A stretch of DNA of 64,000 nt. It comes from Plantago major (lineage: Eukaryota > Streptophyta > Magnoliopsida > Lamiales > Plantaginaceae). Location of the stretch: assembly GCA_026545765.1 (NCBI GenBank), contig CM048842.1, positions 41,611,431 through 41,675,430 on the forward strand, written 5' to 3'. The notes beneath the pieces are model-generated. The model was not told the origin of the DNA. It made no database searches and saw only the letters and a list, made by a program, of their open reading frames with translations. Position 1 is the first letter of the stretch; every line of letters begins with the position of its first letter. Below, piece by piece: positions 24,401 through 34,634 of this stretch. Both the position numbers and the translations under genes were made by a program.

Positions 24401-24936
24401 GTCAAAAGAATCATTCGATATATATCGAGGCTGTTAATCTTGGATTATGGTATGCATGTGATTCAAACACTAATCATTGGGATTTAGTGATTCGATTGAT
24501 TTGGTGACTTAGATGATCAAAAATCAACTAGTGGAGGTTGTTTTATCTTGGACCGAATCTTGTGTCATGGTATAGTAAGAAACAAAATTGTGTCTCTCTC
24601 ATGCTTGAATCTGAATATGTAGTCTGCTTTGAGTTGTGTGTCTCAACTAATTTAATTTGAACAATATCTTTGCATGAATATGGGTTCCAAAGTGACACTC
24701 TTTTGATGTTTTGTGATAACTTAAGTGCCATTCACATTTCCAAGAATCCAGTTCAACACTCACGCACCAAGCATATAGACATTCGACACCATTTTCTTAG
24801 AGACTTGGTCACCAAACAAATTATTGACATACAACACATTGATACCACAAATCAGTTAGCTGACATTTTCACAAAGCCTCTTGATAAGGAGAGATTCTTC
24901 AGTTTGAGAAGGTCTCTTGGTCTCTACACTATTTGA
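21325..24936 (+). pseudogene. K2 pol (PR-INT-RT-RH)
   Basis: Protease: WYFDSGCSRHMTGN (about 21715). GAG-preintegrase: LWHKKLGHVNYRNL (about 22091). Integrase core: HMDLMGPV, VDDFSRYTWV, IRSDHGKEFEN, TPQQNGVAERKNRT. RT: TKWIFKNKG, VKGAFLNG, ALYGLKQAPRAW, and the catalytic IYVDDIVFG. RNase H is decayed between 24268 and 24670; its end (SAIHISKNPVQHSRTKHID, DIFTKPL) is in frame 24670-24936. Breaks: TAG 22249-22251, a frameshift near 23550, and several between 24260 and 24670. All domains are recognisable but the copy is not functional. Confidence 0.9.
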
Positions 24937-26404
24937 TGTGATTTGTTGCAAGCAATGTTGACATAACATCACAGTCAACATTGACTTCTGTGTATTTCTA
25001 GTGATGTCCTTTTGCTGTTTTGTTTTTTATTGTGTTTCTGTGCTCCTGTACTTCTGTACTAGTCTATGGCTGTTTCTGTTTTGTAGCTTATAGGGGTGAT
25101 GCTTAGGGTTTGAAAGGCTATTTGAAACCAAGGTTGAAAGGGATCGAGTCTCCTGTGTGTTTGCTTTTTTGTAAAACCCACTATTGTTGCTTTTTGGCTA
25201 TTTTTACTCGTACCTTGACTCACACTTGATGTTGCCTCCTGTCCTCTATGCTTAATAAATCTAATGAATTATGATAAAAAGGGCTCGAAGTGTTTCCGTC
25301 GAGGATCGTGTTAGGCAGGTTTCAAATACTATCCAGATATCGACGTGGCCAATGTGTCATATGTCGTGAGGGTTGATGGCTGATCTTTGAAACCGACACG
25401 CACAAAAGTGCCGATTCTCGTGTCTTCTTTGGTTCACTTTCTGAGCACCAAATTACCCACTGTGGTCAAATGAGTGATTTTATGCCATGAGACGTGTGTT
25501 TGCCTCACTCCGCATAGGCCTCGGCTTTGGAGCGGATTCATACGTGTTCCAATTATTTGACATGGTTCACGGTCTCATGGTCACCCCCACTCAAACTTAT
25601 GCTAATTGTTCAATTTAATTTTTGAGACATTGTTGAGTGTGTTTCTCTGGTATTCCCTTCTCTTTTTGTCTTTGCCTGCAGCATCAGTGGTGTTAATCGA
25701 ATCTGCACATCTTGAGACTTGGTTTCCTAGCTGACTTACATTCAGAGTGGTCTGATTTCCCGATGTTGTCATTAATGTTGAGCCAACATTCAGGACAACA
25801 TTGACTGTGCTTGAAGGACTTCTTGCTCTTTTGCTGTGATTTTTGTGTGCTTTCTATGTGTTTTTTTTACAAATGTGTTTTTGGGTTGGGTTTGAGGGGG
25901 AGTACGTGTCTCTTACATTCGTTTTTTTTTTTTTTGGGAATCTGTTAAGTGTCTTACTCTTACTTGATCTTGATTTGTTTCCTAAACCAAAAATGTACCT
26001 CCCTAAGTTGAGTATTGAGAATCTTCTTCATGATTGTCCTAATTGATACGGTTTTCATTTGCTTTCCTTAATCTCATATTGATTTGTGTCTGAGATCTTG
26101 GTTTGTGCTTTGATATATATGTTTATGATCTATGAAGCAAAGCAAACCAAAAACACAATCCTTCCAACCATATTAACCATATTACTCCCTCTCATTAGCC
26201 CACTTCTCCACCACTCATTAAAACTGCCGCCCACCTAAACCACAATCATTACATCCAAAAACCAAAAAGTAGTCCATTTTACTACTCACAAGCCGCGGTT
26301 AAAACAAAAAACTCCTCACCTTCCACACACTGTTCACCTGTCACTCTCAAACAAATTCCTCTCCCGCTCATCCTCCTTCATCTCTGCACTCACTAATCTG
26401 GACA
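24937..26404 (+). other. K2 spacer between pol and ORF3, with shared block
   Basis: Non-coding. At 25284-25414 lies a block also found in the gypsy elements B (32473-32620) and C (41530-41677). Palindromic words of the caatgttg type recur at 24953-24982 and 25762-25803. A T run is at 25921-25935. Confidence 0.6.
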
Positions 26405-28392
26405 ATGTCTTCTCCACCAAAACCCGTCTTGCCCGATTTTTCGTTGCAAACACCTGAGGGGGAGCAAGCATACCCTCTCCCCATCCGTGCAGAACCGGCC
26501 GATTTTGAAATTCCTGTCTACGAGCTAAGTGAGGGATCGGAAGAGGGTGTTGAAAAATCCTCATCTCCATTACCAAAACCACCATCTCCATCACCTACTC
26601 AACCTGAAAAACCCCAAACCGAGTCTTCACCATCAAACCCTTCTCAATTTGCTGCAGAAACCCTTGTTAATTTGGGAAATGCGCCGGTCGACCTGCAAGA
26701 GGATCTGAGGGATGATGATGAAAGCCCAATGGGGGTAGAGAAAGATATTCCCATGGAGGATGCTGGGAAAGGTGTTGAACATACTAAAATTCAACATGCA
26801 GATCTGGGAGAAAACCCCCAAAACCCTTCATTTGTTGAGAAGGATGATGTTCAACAAGCTGACAAAACAGGGGAAAAGGCTACTGATGGCCTGAATGGTG
26901 ATGAGAATCAGACCAGCATGCAATCTAAACATGTTGAGAAGCCCGCAAATGAGCCTACTACTGAACTAGTTGTCGTGGAAGATTGGAAGTCAGATGACTC
27001 AGAGAAAACAAAAAGCGACCCTATGAATGTAGATGAGGATGTTGTTTCAACATCGGCTGCTCATGATAATAACAATGAAGTAAATGATGAAAGCTCTGAT
27101 GATCTGGAGGATTATGAGCCAGAAACGGAAGATGACTCAAAGGATGAGTCAATGATTGATGAAGAAGATCTGAGCAATGCCGATGAAAGCTCAGATTACT
27201 CTGAAGACTATGAGGCTGAAGCAGAGGAAGAGTCTGAAGATGAATCACTTGACGATGAGGATGTCATTCTTGGAGAAGATCAAATTGAAGATCCTGAGGT
27301 AAATGATCTACCCTCTGAACCTGTTTATGTAGATGGTTCTGATTGGGATGAAGATGCAGTCTCTCATTTATTCTATGCTGAAAAGAACATAGAAAATATG
27401 AGAAAATCAAAAATAATGCAATGGATGTTGAGAAGGTAATCAAAGAGGAATCATTTGAAGAGTATAACTTAGTTGCTTACCTGAAGAAAAGGAACCTCTA
27501 TCATGTTGTTACCCGATATGCTGCCTTTGTTCCTAAAATCATCAAAGAATTCTATACACATTTATCTGAGAATTTTGGTATTGAAGATCATGGTAAACAT
27601 CACTATGTGTATCTTAGGGGTGATGTATTTTTCTTGAATTCTAAGGATATTAATACTGTGCTGCATAGAAATAGGGATGAGGTTGAGACCCCTGTGGAGG
27701 TGACTATGGATGAGATTGCTAGGGAGCTAACTACAGGAAAACTACAATCTTGGCCTAGTGGGACTTTGGACTTGAAATATTGTTGTTCTCTAGTCTCTGT
27801 TCTTACCAGGATCTGCTTGTACAACTAGCTGCCATCTTCCAACAACAACAAGCTCAGTCAAGAGGCAGCCATGTTCCTCTACAGGATCAAAATGGGCTAC
27901 AATGTCAATCTGGGAGAAAGGATTCTGAAGCACCTAGAGAATTCCAAGAATAGAAGGATCAGAGGCCATTTGATTCTCCCTTCCACCATCTTTGCAGTCC
28001 TCCAGTTGCAGGGTATTGAGGTCAAAGCCAATGATGTTTATCATTCCAACTTCAAATCCATCACAGTCACCAAGCAACTTCTGGAAACACATGACAGGAT
28101 CTGTGATCTCTCATGGGTGGATCCTGAAGATCCTGTGGACATGGATGTGGAGGAGAATATTCCTCTTCCTATAGGCAATGCTGATGCACCAGAAAGTTCT
28201 ATGGCTGCTGCCAAACGCTCTAATGTTGGCCTACATGTTGGTTCAACATTGATCCCTAGCATTGAAACTCTTTCTGCAGGTATTCTAACTGATCAGGACA
28301 AGCTGATTCTGGAGCAAATCAAAGGACTTGATGAGCAGATCTCTAACAATCTGAAGTTCAGAAGCTCTCTAGTATCTTTTCTTTCCTCATAA
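26405..28392 (+). pseudogene. K2 ORF3 (SIRE extra ORF)
   Basis: It starts at ATG 26405 (MSSPPKPVLPDFSLQTPEG). A long Pro-rich then very acidic region (to about 27400) is followed, after a frameshift near 27425, by FVPKIIKEFYTHLSENFG, YVYLRGDVFFLNSKDIN, and later KMGYNVNLGERI and IRGHLILPSTIFAVLQLQGI. This resembles the putative plant transposon protein domain also seen in D. In SIRE elements such third ORFs have been called env-like, but no signal peptide or membrane segment was seen here. A TAG at 27826-27828 adds a second break. Confidence 0.65.
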
Positions 28393-28590
28393 AAAGGGGG
28401 AGAATAGATACTTGAAATTTTTAAATTTGTTTCAATACTGAACAGCTTTTATTCATTTTGGGTCTGTAACATTTTAACTACTCTAGAACTTAACTTAGCT
28501 ATCTGAGTAAGGGGGAGATTAGCTCTTAAGTTGTTCTTAGTTCTGTTTCTACTAACCTCTTGTTTTGTTTTGTGATGAAAGACTAAGATT

Positions 28591-28601
28591 AAGGGGGAGA
28601 T
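28591..28601 (+). other. K2 polypurine tract
   Basis: aagggggagat stands directly before the right LTR and is the primer site for plus-strand DNA. Earlier gggggag words at 28394 and 28511 are similar. Confidence 0.7.
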
Positions 28602-29472
28602 TGAAAGTGCAGTACGCACTTGTATTTTGATAATCTTGTCTTTCAATAATCAGTTCCAAGTTTGTGTTTGCTGTTGTTGTTTGTGAAGCTGCAAGACTAC
28701 CAATGTTGTATAACATTGTGACATGATAGAATTCAATGCTGGCATAACATTGAAGATATAACATTGCAGTCAACATCAAGAACAAAGCACATTGGACAGG
28801 AAACTTGGTCTGGAAGTATTCACTAATCGAACAAGAGATGATTTAAGGAAAAAGAACAACTTTTGGTGAAAGCGAGAAGGAATATATTTTATGAAGAATC
28901 AAAATATGGAAAATTCCTTCTATGTGTATATTGAAGAAAACAAGAAAAAGGAAATTGCCCTTGCCGAAATTCTATTGCCCCTGCTGAGATCCTATTGCCT
29001 TTCGACTTGGAAGGAAGCTGTCGATATATCAAGTATTTATACAAGGACTCAGCCGGACAATTTAGGATTTTTCTGAGTTGTCTATCAAGCTTTTATTAAA
29101 GAGTTTAGGCTTCTTGTTTTTCTGCTAGCTTTGGAGTTTGTCTAAGAGTATTCATTGTTGGAATAACTCTTTCAAACATCGACCTAGAATAGCTTTTACT
29201 ATTAGTTCTTCTAGGGCTAGTTTTGGTTGTTTAATCAATCATCTGTGATTGTATTAAACCTAGTTGATTAGATCTACTTTTCTTGTCAGTAGATATTTTG
29301 CCTAAAGGCGCGGCCAACATTTTTATATATGTTGGCTTGGTAATAGAAGTTTCTTTCATATTCATCCGCTGTGTTTTGTTTACTGTGTTGAAGACATTGT
29401 TGAACAACATTGTTGTCAACATTGTCTGTTGATCTTGTTCCAAGTACCAATCCGGGATCCTACGTTCTAACA
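28602..29472 (+). repeat. K2 right LTR (871 bp)
   Basis: Same length and ends as the left LTR (TGAAAGTGCAG to GTTCTAACA), followed by the duplicated target gcctt. Confidence 0.9.
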
Positions 29473-29477
29473 GCCTT

Positions 29478-29859
29478 CACTAGTGCTATTCGTTTTTGAA
29501 CTCAAGACAGTGACAACTTGCGTAGTCAATACCGTGAATCACATGTATCCTGCTAGCTAGCTTGTTGACGTTACCACTCCATAATGTCCCCCATTCATAT
29601 TTCAATCTCGTTAGTGTCAAATCGGTTTCTAGTAGTTGCAAGTAGTTGTTTACTTTAGTTTATCATCTCGCTGCCAAAGTAAACAAATCTTTACATGCTT
29701 TTTATATTGTTACTTTGATTCGTAAACTGAAGCTCAGCCTAGTTAATTTCCTAGAGACCGACCTCGGGGTTAACTTCACTACACTACAGGTTTTCATAGT
29801 GTCTAGAGTTAGCTCTTGGCTAAGTAAACAAATATTAAAACTTTGATATTAACACATCA
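29478..29859 (+). repeat. B 5' LTR, right piece
   Basis: It resumes at cactagtgctattcg directly after the second gcctt (29473-29477), as in the 3' LTR at 34247, and ends AACACATCA. Confidence 0.85.
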
Positions 29860-29865
29860 AGTTTT

Positions 29866-29883
29866 TGGTGCCTCTGCCGGGGA
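29866..29883 (+). other. B primer-binding site
   Basis: tggtgcctctgccgggga follows the LTR after 6 nt and is a variant of the tRNA-Asp complement used by Athila elements. Confidence 0.65.
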
Positions 29884-30170
29884 CTTAACTCCTTTGTTAC
29901 GTTTACGAATTTTAGTTACAATATTTTTGTTTTTTCTTTTTCTAGTTTTTGTTTTTGTTTTCGTTAGTCTTTTTTTTCCTTGTTACCTCTGTGTTTCTCG
30001 TCTTGAGTGCTTATTTTAACTAACGGGTACTTACGTTTGCGTAGTTCTGGTGTTGTGTCTGTCTTGCAGCACAAGTTCGAAGAGTTGACCGAGTTGGATC
30101 AGCCTTCGATGGCTGCACTCTTCACACCTCCCGTAAAAGTTTACTGTCCTAGTATTGCACTCTTGCCAAT
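29884..30170 (+). other. B leader
   Basis: T-rich leader between PBS and gag. No coding signal. Confidence 0.4.
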
Positions 30171-30914
30171 GTGCATAACATGGAGATTAAGGGGCATCTT
30201 ATGGCCCTACTTCCGAAATTCTATGGGCAGAAGAATGAGGAAGTGATGGGATTTCTTATAGAGCTGGAGCACTTTATTGGGTGGCTACCTAAAGGTGAGA
30301 ATGTCACCAACAATGATCTGAAGATGAGGGTTTTTCCTATATGTTTAGCTGACAAGGCATGACAGTGGATGAATGTCTTGGATGAAGGAAGCTTAACCAC
30401 CTGGGCTGAAGTCTACAATGAATTTATGCAAAAGTACTACCCTCTGTCTAAGACTTCTTCTATCAGGCAGCAAATCAGTACCTTTAGCCAGTTGTATGAT
30501 GAGTCTCTGTATGAAGCATGGGACAGGTTCAAGATCCTGCTAGCTCAATGTCCTCACCACAGGTACCCCCAGGCTGATCTGAATCAGTATTTCTATAATG
30601 GGTTGAATGAGAACCAGCAGTATATGATAGATGCGTCCTGCGGGGGTAATATGATGGAATTAACTGCTGCTGCTCTCAAGGATAAGTTTGCTAAGTTGGC
30701 AAAAAACAACCAACACCGTAACCCTAGGAGAAATGTCATGGGTCATAGGGGAGAAGCAAACGCTGCTTTTGATGAAGAGCAGAGACCCGGCACAGGTTTG
30801 GTGCAACCAGCAGGTGGATCAGGATGGGCAGATGAATTCCGGAGCTTCATGAATGAGTCAAGGGAGTTTATGCGAGAAACTAAGGCGCGTCGTCAGTCTA
30901 CTGATGCCCGCTAG
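30171..30914 (+). pseudogene. B gag
   Basis: The frame has MALLPKFYGQKNEEV, KMRVFPICLADKA, then after a TGA at 30361-30363 a frame from 30369: WAEVYNEFMQKYYPLSKT, YEAWDRFKILLAQCPHH, YFYNGLNENQQYMIDASCGG. This is a standard retrotrans_gag domain of the Athila type. The C-terminal part is charged and ends at TAG 30912-30914. Only one stop breaks it. Confidence 0.8.
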
Positions 30915-30967
30915 AGAAGAACCAAGAGAGAGAAAAGGAAAAATTCCCTGGTACTCCCGAGAGGGCA

Positions 30968-31828
30968 ATGGCTATTAAGGTGATCACAGAAATACCGGTT
31001 GAGGTGACTGTTTCAGAAAATGAGACCCGTGTTGAGGTTTCAAAACAAATTTGTGCAGCTTGTGGGTGGGCATCGTTGATTCCGATTGCTAGTGAAGCAG
31101 CAGTAGAAGAGGTGATAACTCCCGGTAATTCTGTTGAGGAGTTGATCCCGGAACAAGAGGAAGATCCAACTGTTTCCGTTGAAGAATTGGGTTCTGAAAA
31201 AGAGGAAGATTCTGCAGCTATAGTGAGCATTCCAGAAATTGGAGCAGTTGAAGTTCCTACCAAGGAAGAAGAGTTAGCAGAAAATGTGAAGGAGCATCCT
31301 CTCAGTAAGGAGAGCTTTAACATCGTAGTTGTGATGATAAATTCAAAAGTCATTGCGACTTTAGATACATGAGCTACATGTGATACAATCCGATACAGTT
31401 TGTTTAAGGGATGTGGCTTTACAGGCTTGGAAGAGATGAAAGCTCGACTTCTAATGGTGTATAGGTCACATAGAAGACCAGTTGGATTGGCAAAGGGTGT
31501 CGCGGTTAAACTGAATGGTGAAACTGTTATCACCAATTTTGTTGTTCTGAAGGATGTCCGGGAAGATCAGAAGACAGGACCCGATACAATCCTCCTTGGC
31601 TGGCCATTTTTATTCGCATCTAGAATGGATATTAGCGTATTTAGACGCACAACAACATACGAGGTGAATGGTAAGGTTGGCATGGTGAAGACATTGGATT
31701 ATTTGGCTAACGATTTCATCTGCAAGGATTATTCTGCGGGGTATGTTGGACCCCTTTATATCTATTCGCAGGTGCAAGGGCAGAGGAATTCGAGCATGGG
31801 GAAGTCTAGTACCCACCATCACAAATGA
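30968..31828 (+). pseudogene. B protease relic
   Basis: An acidic linker leads to SFNIVVVMINSKVIATLDT, where the next codon is TGA instead of the glycine of the catalytic D-T-G. After the stop it goes on with ATCDTIRYSLFKG in the same frame, then AKGVAVKLNGETVI, and TILLGWPFLFASRMDI, the protease C-terminal part. It ends at TGA 31826-31828. No RT follows. The catalytic motif itself is thus the site of the break. Confidence 0.65.
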
Positions 31829-33196
31829 ACACCACTAGTCTTCTACACATCTAGGAAACCTTCAATCAGGGAAGCCCTCTCCTATCAACTCTCTACTTTT
31901 CTCTTTTCACTCGTTTGCTCGAGGGCGAGCACGAGTTCAGGTTTGGGGAAGGGTGTTTTGAGTTTTGATCTGCTTTAGGCTTCTTGCTTGCATGTTTTTG
32001 GATGTGTTTCTTTTTGTATTTCTTATTCGAGTCTGTCTATTGAGTCTAAGTCTGACTCCCAAGTAGAGCGTCTATTGGATGTACTAAACCTGTTTAATGC
32101 TTTTGCTTTGACTAATCCTTTACTATTAGCAGTTTGCATATTTAAGTTTGCTAAGTTCGTTTCTGCTGTAAATAGAAAGTCTGTTCTAATTCTGCAGTCC
32201 AAAAAGCCTGTGAGTAAACCTTAGTCGATGAAAAAATATTGTACCGGCGCCTGTGTGATTTAATTCGGGAAGTGCAAACTCCTTGTTTGCGCGTCATCAT
32301 TCTCATGTGTACTCTGTGTAAGTTAAGTATGACGAACAACATGTTTTACATTCTTATTTTCTTATGCCAAACCAGTTCCAAGAACAGGTTTGGGGAGAAG
32401 TTTTATGTGCCCTACTTGTATTGATAAAGACAGTGTTCAGATTTTTCGTTCTCTCAAAAAAATAAAATAAGTCTCGGAGTGGATCTATGGTACTAGTTGC
32501 CACCGTTAGTCGTGTTGGGCACGTTTCAGATACTACCTATATACTGGCGTGGCCCTTAAAAGCTATATGTCCGTGAGGGTTGATGGCGTGTACACCAAAC
32601 CAACACGCACAAAAGTGCGGACTTTCGGTAAAACAGACACTACCAAAAAATTGTGATAGAAAAAATATATAAGCATATGAGACATATATAAGACTTGAAA
32701 AAAGAATATGCAAAAAAATGAAAAAAATTGGAAAAAGAGAGAACGACTGCCTTTTTATGAGTCTACTGCTGATTGTTACAGAGCTATGAAAATTCCCTTC
32801 CAACTTAACTGATTGAGTACATTGCATGAGGTATTTGAGGCATCTTTGTGACGCAAGTCACCTTCCTTATCTCTTTATATTCTTGAGTGATTACCCATAC
32901 TGGACACTTCTAGGAGTGTGAGAGAATAGATGCATAGGATCCACTTGTGAGGGACTACCATGTTAGACTTAAGTTCTACTTACTTTGGAAACGAACTTTT
33001 TGAACTTGTGCATGTTATTCTGTGAATGTCAGTGTGATGTCAAAGCTTCTGCATTTCTTGGTCTTATTATGTGCAATCGTAGACTCGGTAGCTTGGGAGC
33101 TAGACTTTATTTTGTGTCTATGTGTTTTTTCCTTTTTCTAGGTTTTTTTAGAGAGTCTGTTGCTTGAGGACAAGCAAGAGTTCGGTTTGGGGAGTT
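31829..33196 (+). other. B 3' spacer with hairpins, shared block and PPT
   Basis: Hairpin gctcg-aggg-cgagc (31917-31930) is followed by ggtttgggga. The shared block is at 32473-32620. Hairpin ttgcttg-agga-caagcaa (33160-33177) is followed by ggtttgggga and the LTR. A stretch at 32228-32340 matches C at 41288-41395. No coding region seen. Confidence 0.6.
33160..33196 (+). other. B hairpin 3 and polypurine tract
   Basis: A 7-bp stem with loop AGGA ends 8 nt before ggtttggggag, the PPT of B. The LTR starts 3 nt later. Confidence 0.6.
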
Positions 33197-34629
33197 TGAT
33201 GAGTCGGTTTTATACCGTCTCATTTGGTCTTTTTTACCATCTTTTTGTCATCCTTGAGTATAGTTTTATAAGTTTTCCTAGAGTATTTTTACTTGTTTTG
33301 TTCTTTGTGTGTTTTGAAGGTATTTGGCTAAACTGCGCTAATTGAAGGCAAAATGGTGTATTTTACATGCATCTACAAGATATGGAATTCCAATGCTTCG
33401 TATGGATGCTAGAAGTGGAGCAGGAAGGCCAAACTACCAAGAATCGAAGTTAAAAGGAGCAAAAGGAGCAAAAAGGAGCGGAAAGGGTAAAACAGTCATT
33501 TTGGAAGAACTGGCGACGCTAGTTATCAAACTGGCATACGCCAGCAACTCTCCGTTTCCTCAACGCTCCAAGCTGGCGACGCCAGTTTCTTCTTTTTGCC
33601 GTTTTTCTGCGATTTGATTCCTAATTCGTCCAGACTTAGTTTTTCTCCTTTCTATTAGTTAGAACAAGACATAATTACATTGATTATTCATTCTATTGTC
33701 AAGAACACACATTGCTCTAGAGCTAGACCTAGTTTCAAAGGCAATTACCCGATCTGAGGTAATTGAACCATTTTCTCTTGTAATCCGACGATTGACGTTG
33801 ATTGGGAGATTATCTACACGGCTTTAGCATCGATTCATTTTACTTCTACAATTTCTACCTAGGGTTTGTGACAACGAAGGGTAAAATTGTATCAATCCTC
33901 TCGAATCATTGTTTTGTGCTTGAGATTATGTTTATTGCCAGTATGATTATGCCTTCGCTTATCATGAGTAGCTAAACACCCGTATTATGGGGTGGTGACT
34001 GATTCAATGCATGCTAGCTAGGGTTTGTGTGATTCGAAGTGCATCGGGATTCGACTACTTGTGCCTTTTAGATTAATTACTATTCCTGCTATCACGTTTG
34101 ATGATCATCTAGACAAAATCACTGTTAGATTAGGCATTTATGCCTTGCAAACCAAAATGGCTTTCGTCTTGCTTGATCTAACAGTTAGTTGCAAACGGTG
34201 ATAGCAAGTTAGTCGAATTGATTGTAGCCTAGTGAAACTGGCGCCTTCACTAGTGCTATTCGTTTTTGAACTCAAGACTGTGACAACTTGTGTAGTCAAT
34301 CCCGTGAATCACATGTATCCTGCTAGCTAGCTTATTGACGTTACTACTCCATAATTTTCCCCATTCATATTTCAATCTCGTTAGTGTAAAATCGGTTTCT
34401 AGTAGTTGCAAGTAGTTGTTTACTTTAGTTTATCATCTCGTTGCCGAAGCAAACAAACATTTACATGCTTTTCACATTGTTACTTTTATTCATAAACTGA
34501 AGCTCAGCCTAGTTAAGTCCCTAGAGACCGACTTCGGGGTTAACTTCACTACACTACAGGTTTTTGTAGTGTCGAGAGTTAGCCCTTGGCTAAGTAAACA
34601 AATATTAAAACTTTGATATTGACACATCA
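33197..34629 (+). repeat. B 3' LTR (1433 bp)
   Basis: It starts TGATGAGTCGG, ends GACACATCA, and is followed by the target duplication gggac (34630-34634). The actggc/gccagt dyads recur at about 33508-33590. It is visibly more diverged from the 5' LTR than the K2 LTRs are from each other, so B is older than K2. Confidence 0.9.
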
Positions 34630-34634
34630 GGGAC

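Larger units (their letters stand above)
18716..29472 (+). mobile_element. K2: full-length SIRE-like Ty1/copia element (10.76 kb)
   Basis: Two 871-bp LTRs differ at roughly a dozen sites by eye. A 5-bp duplication gcctt, an initiator-tRNA-Met type PBS and a PPT are present. The order is gag, PR, INT, RT, RH, spacer, extra ORF. A long size and a third ORF after pol fit the SIRE/Maximus lineage. It is younger than B, in whose LTR it sits. Confidence 0.9.
17662..34629 (+). mobile_element. B: Athila-like LTR element without pol, holding K2
   Basis: The 5' LTR is 17662-18715 plus 29478-29859 (about 1436 bp once K2 is taken out). The internal region is 29860-33196 (3.3 kb). The 3' LTR is 33197-34629 (1433 bp). 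The 5-bp duplication gggac flanks it. It has PBS, gag, a protease relic, and PPT but no RT, RNase H or integrase, so it must have relied on enzymes from another element. Confidence 0.85.

Noticed and set aside
26405..28392. Calling K2 ORF3 an envelope gene
   Set aside because: No signal peptide, membrane segment or glycoprotein pattern; the recognisable part is the plant transposon domain.
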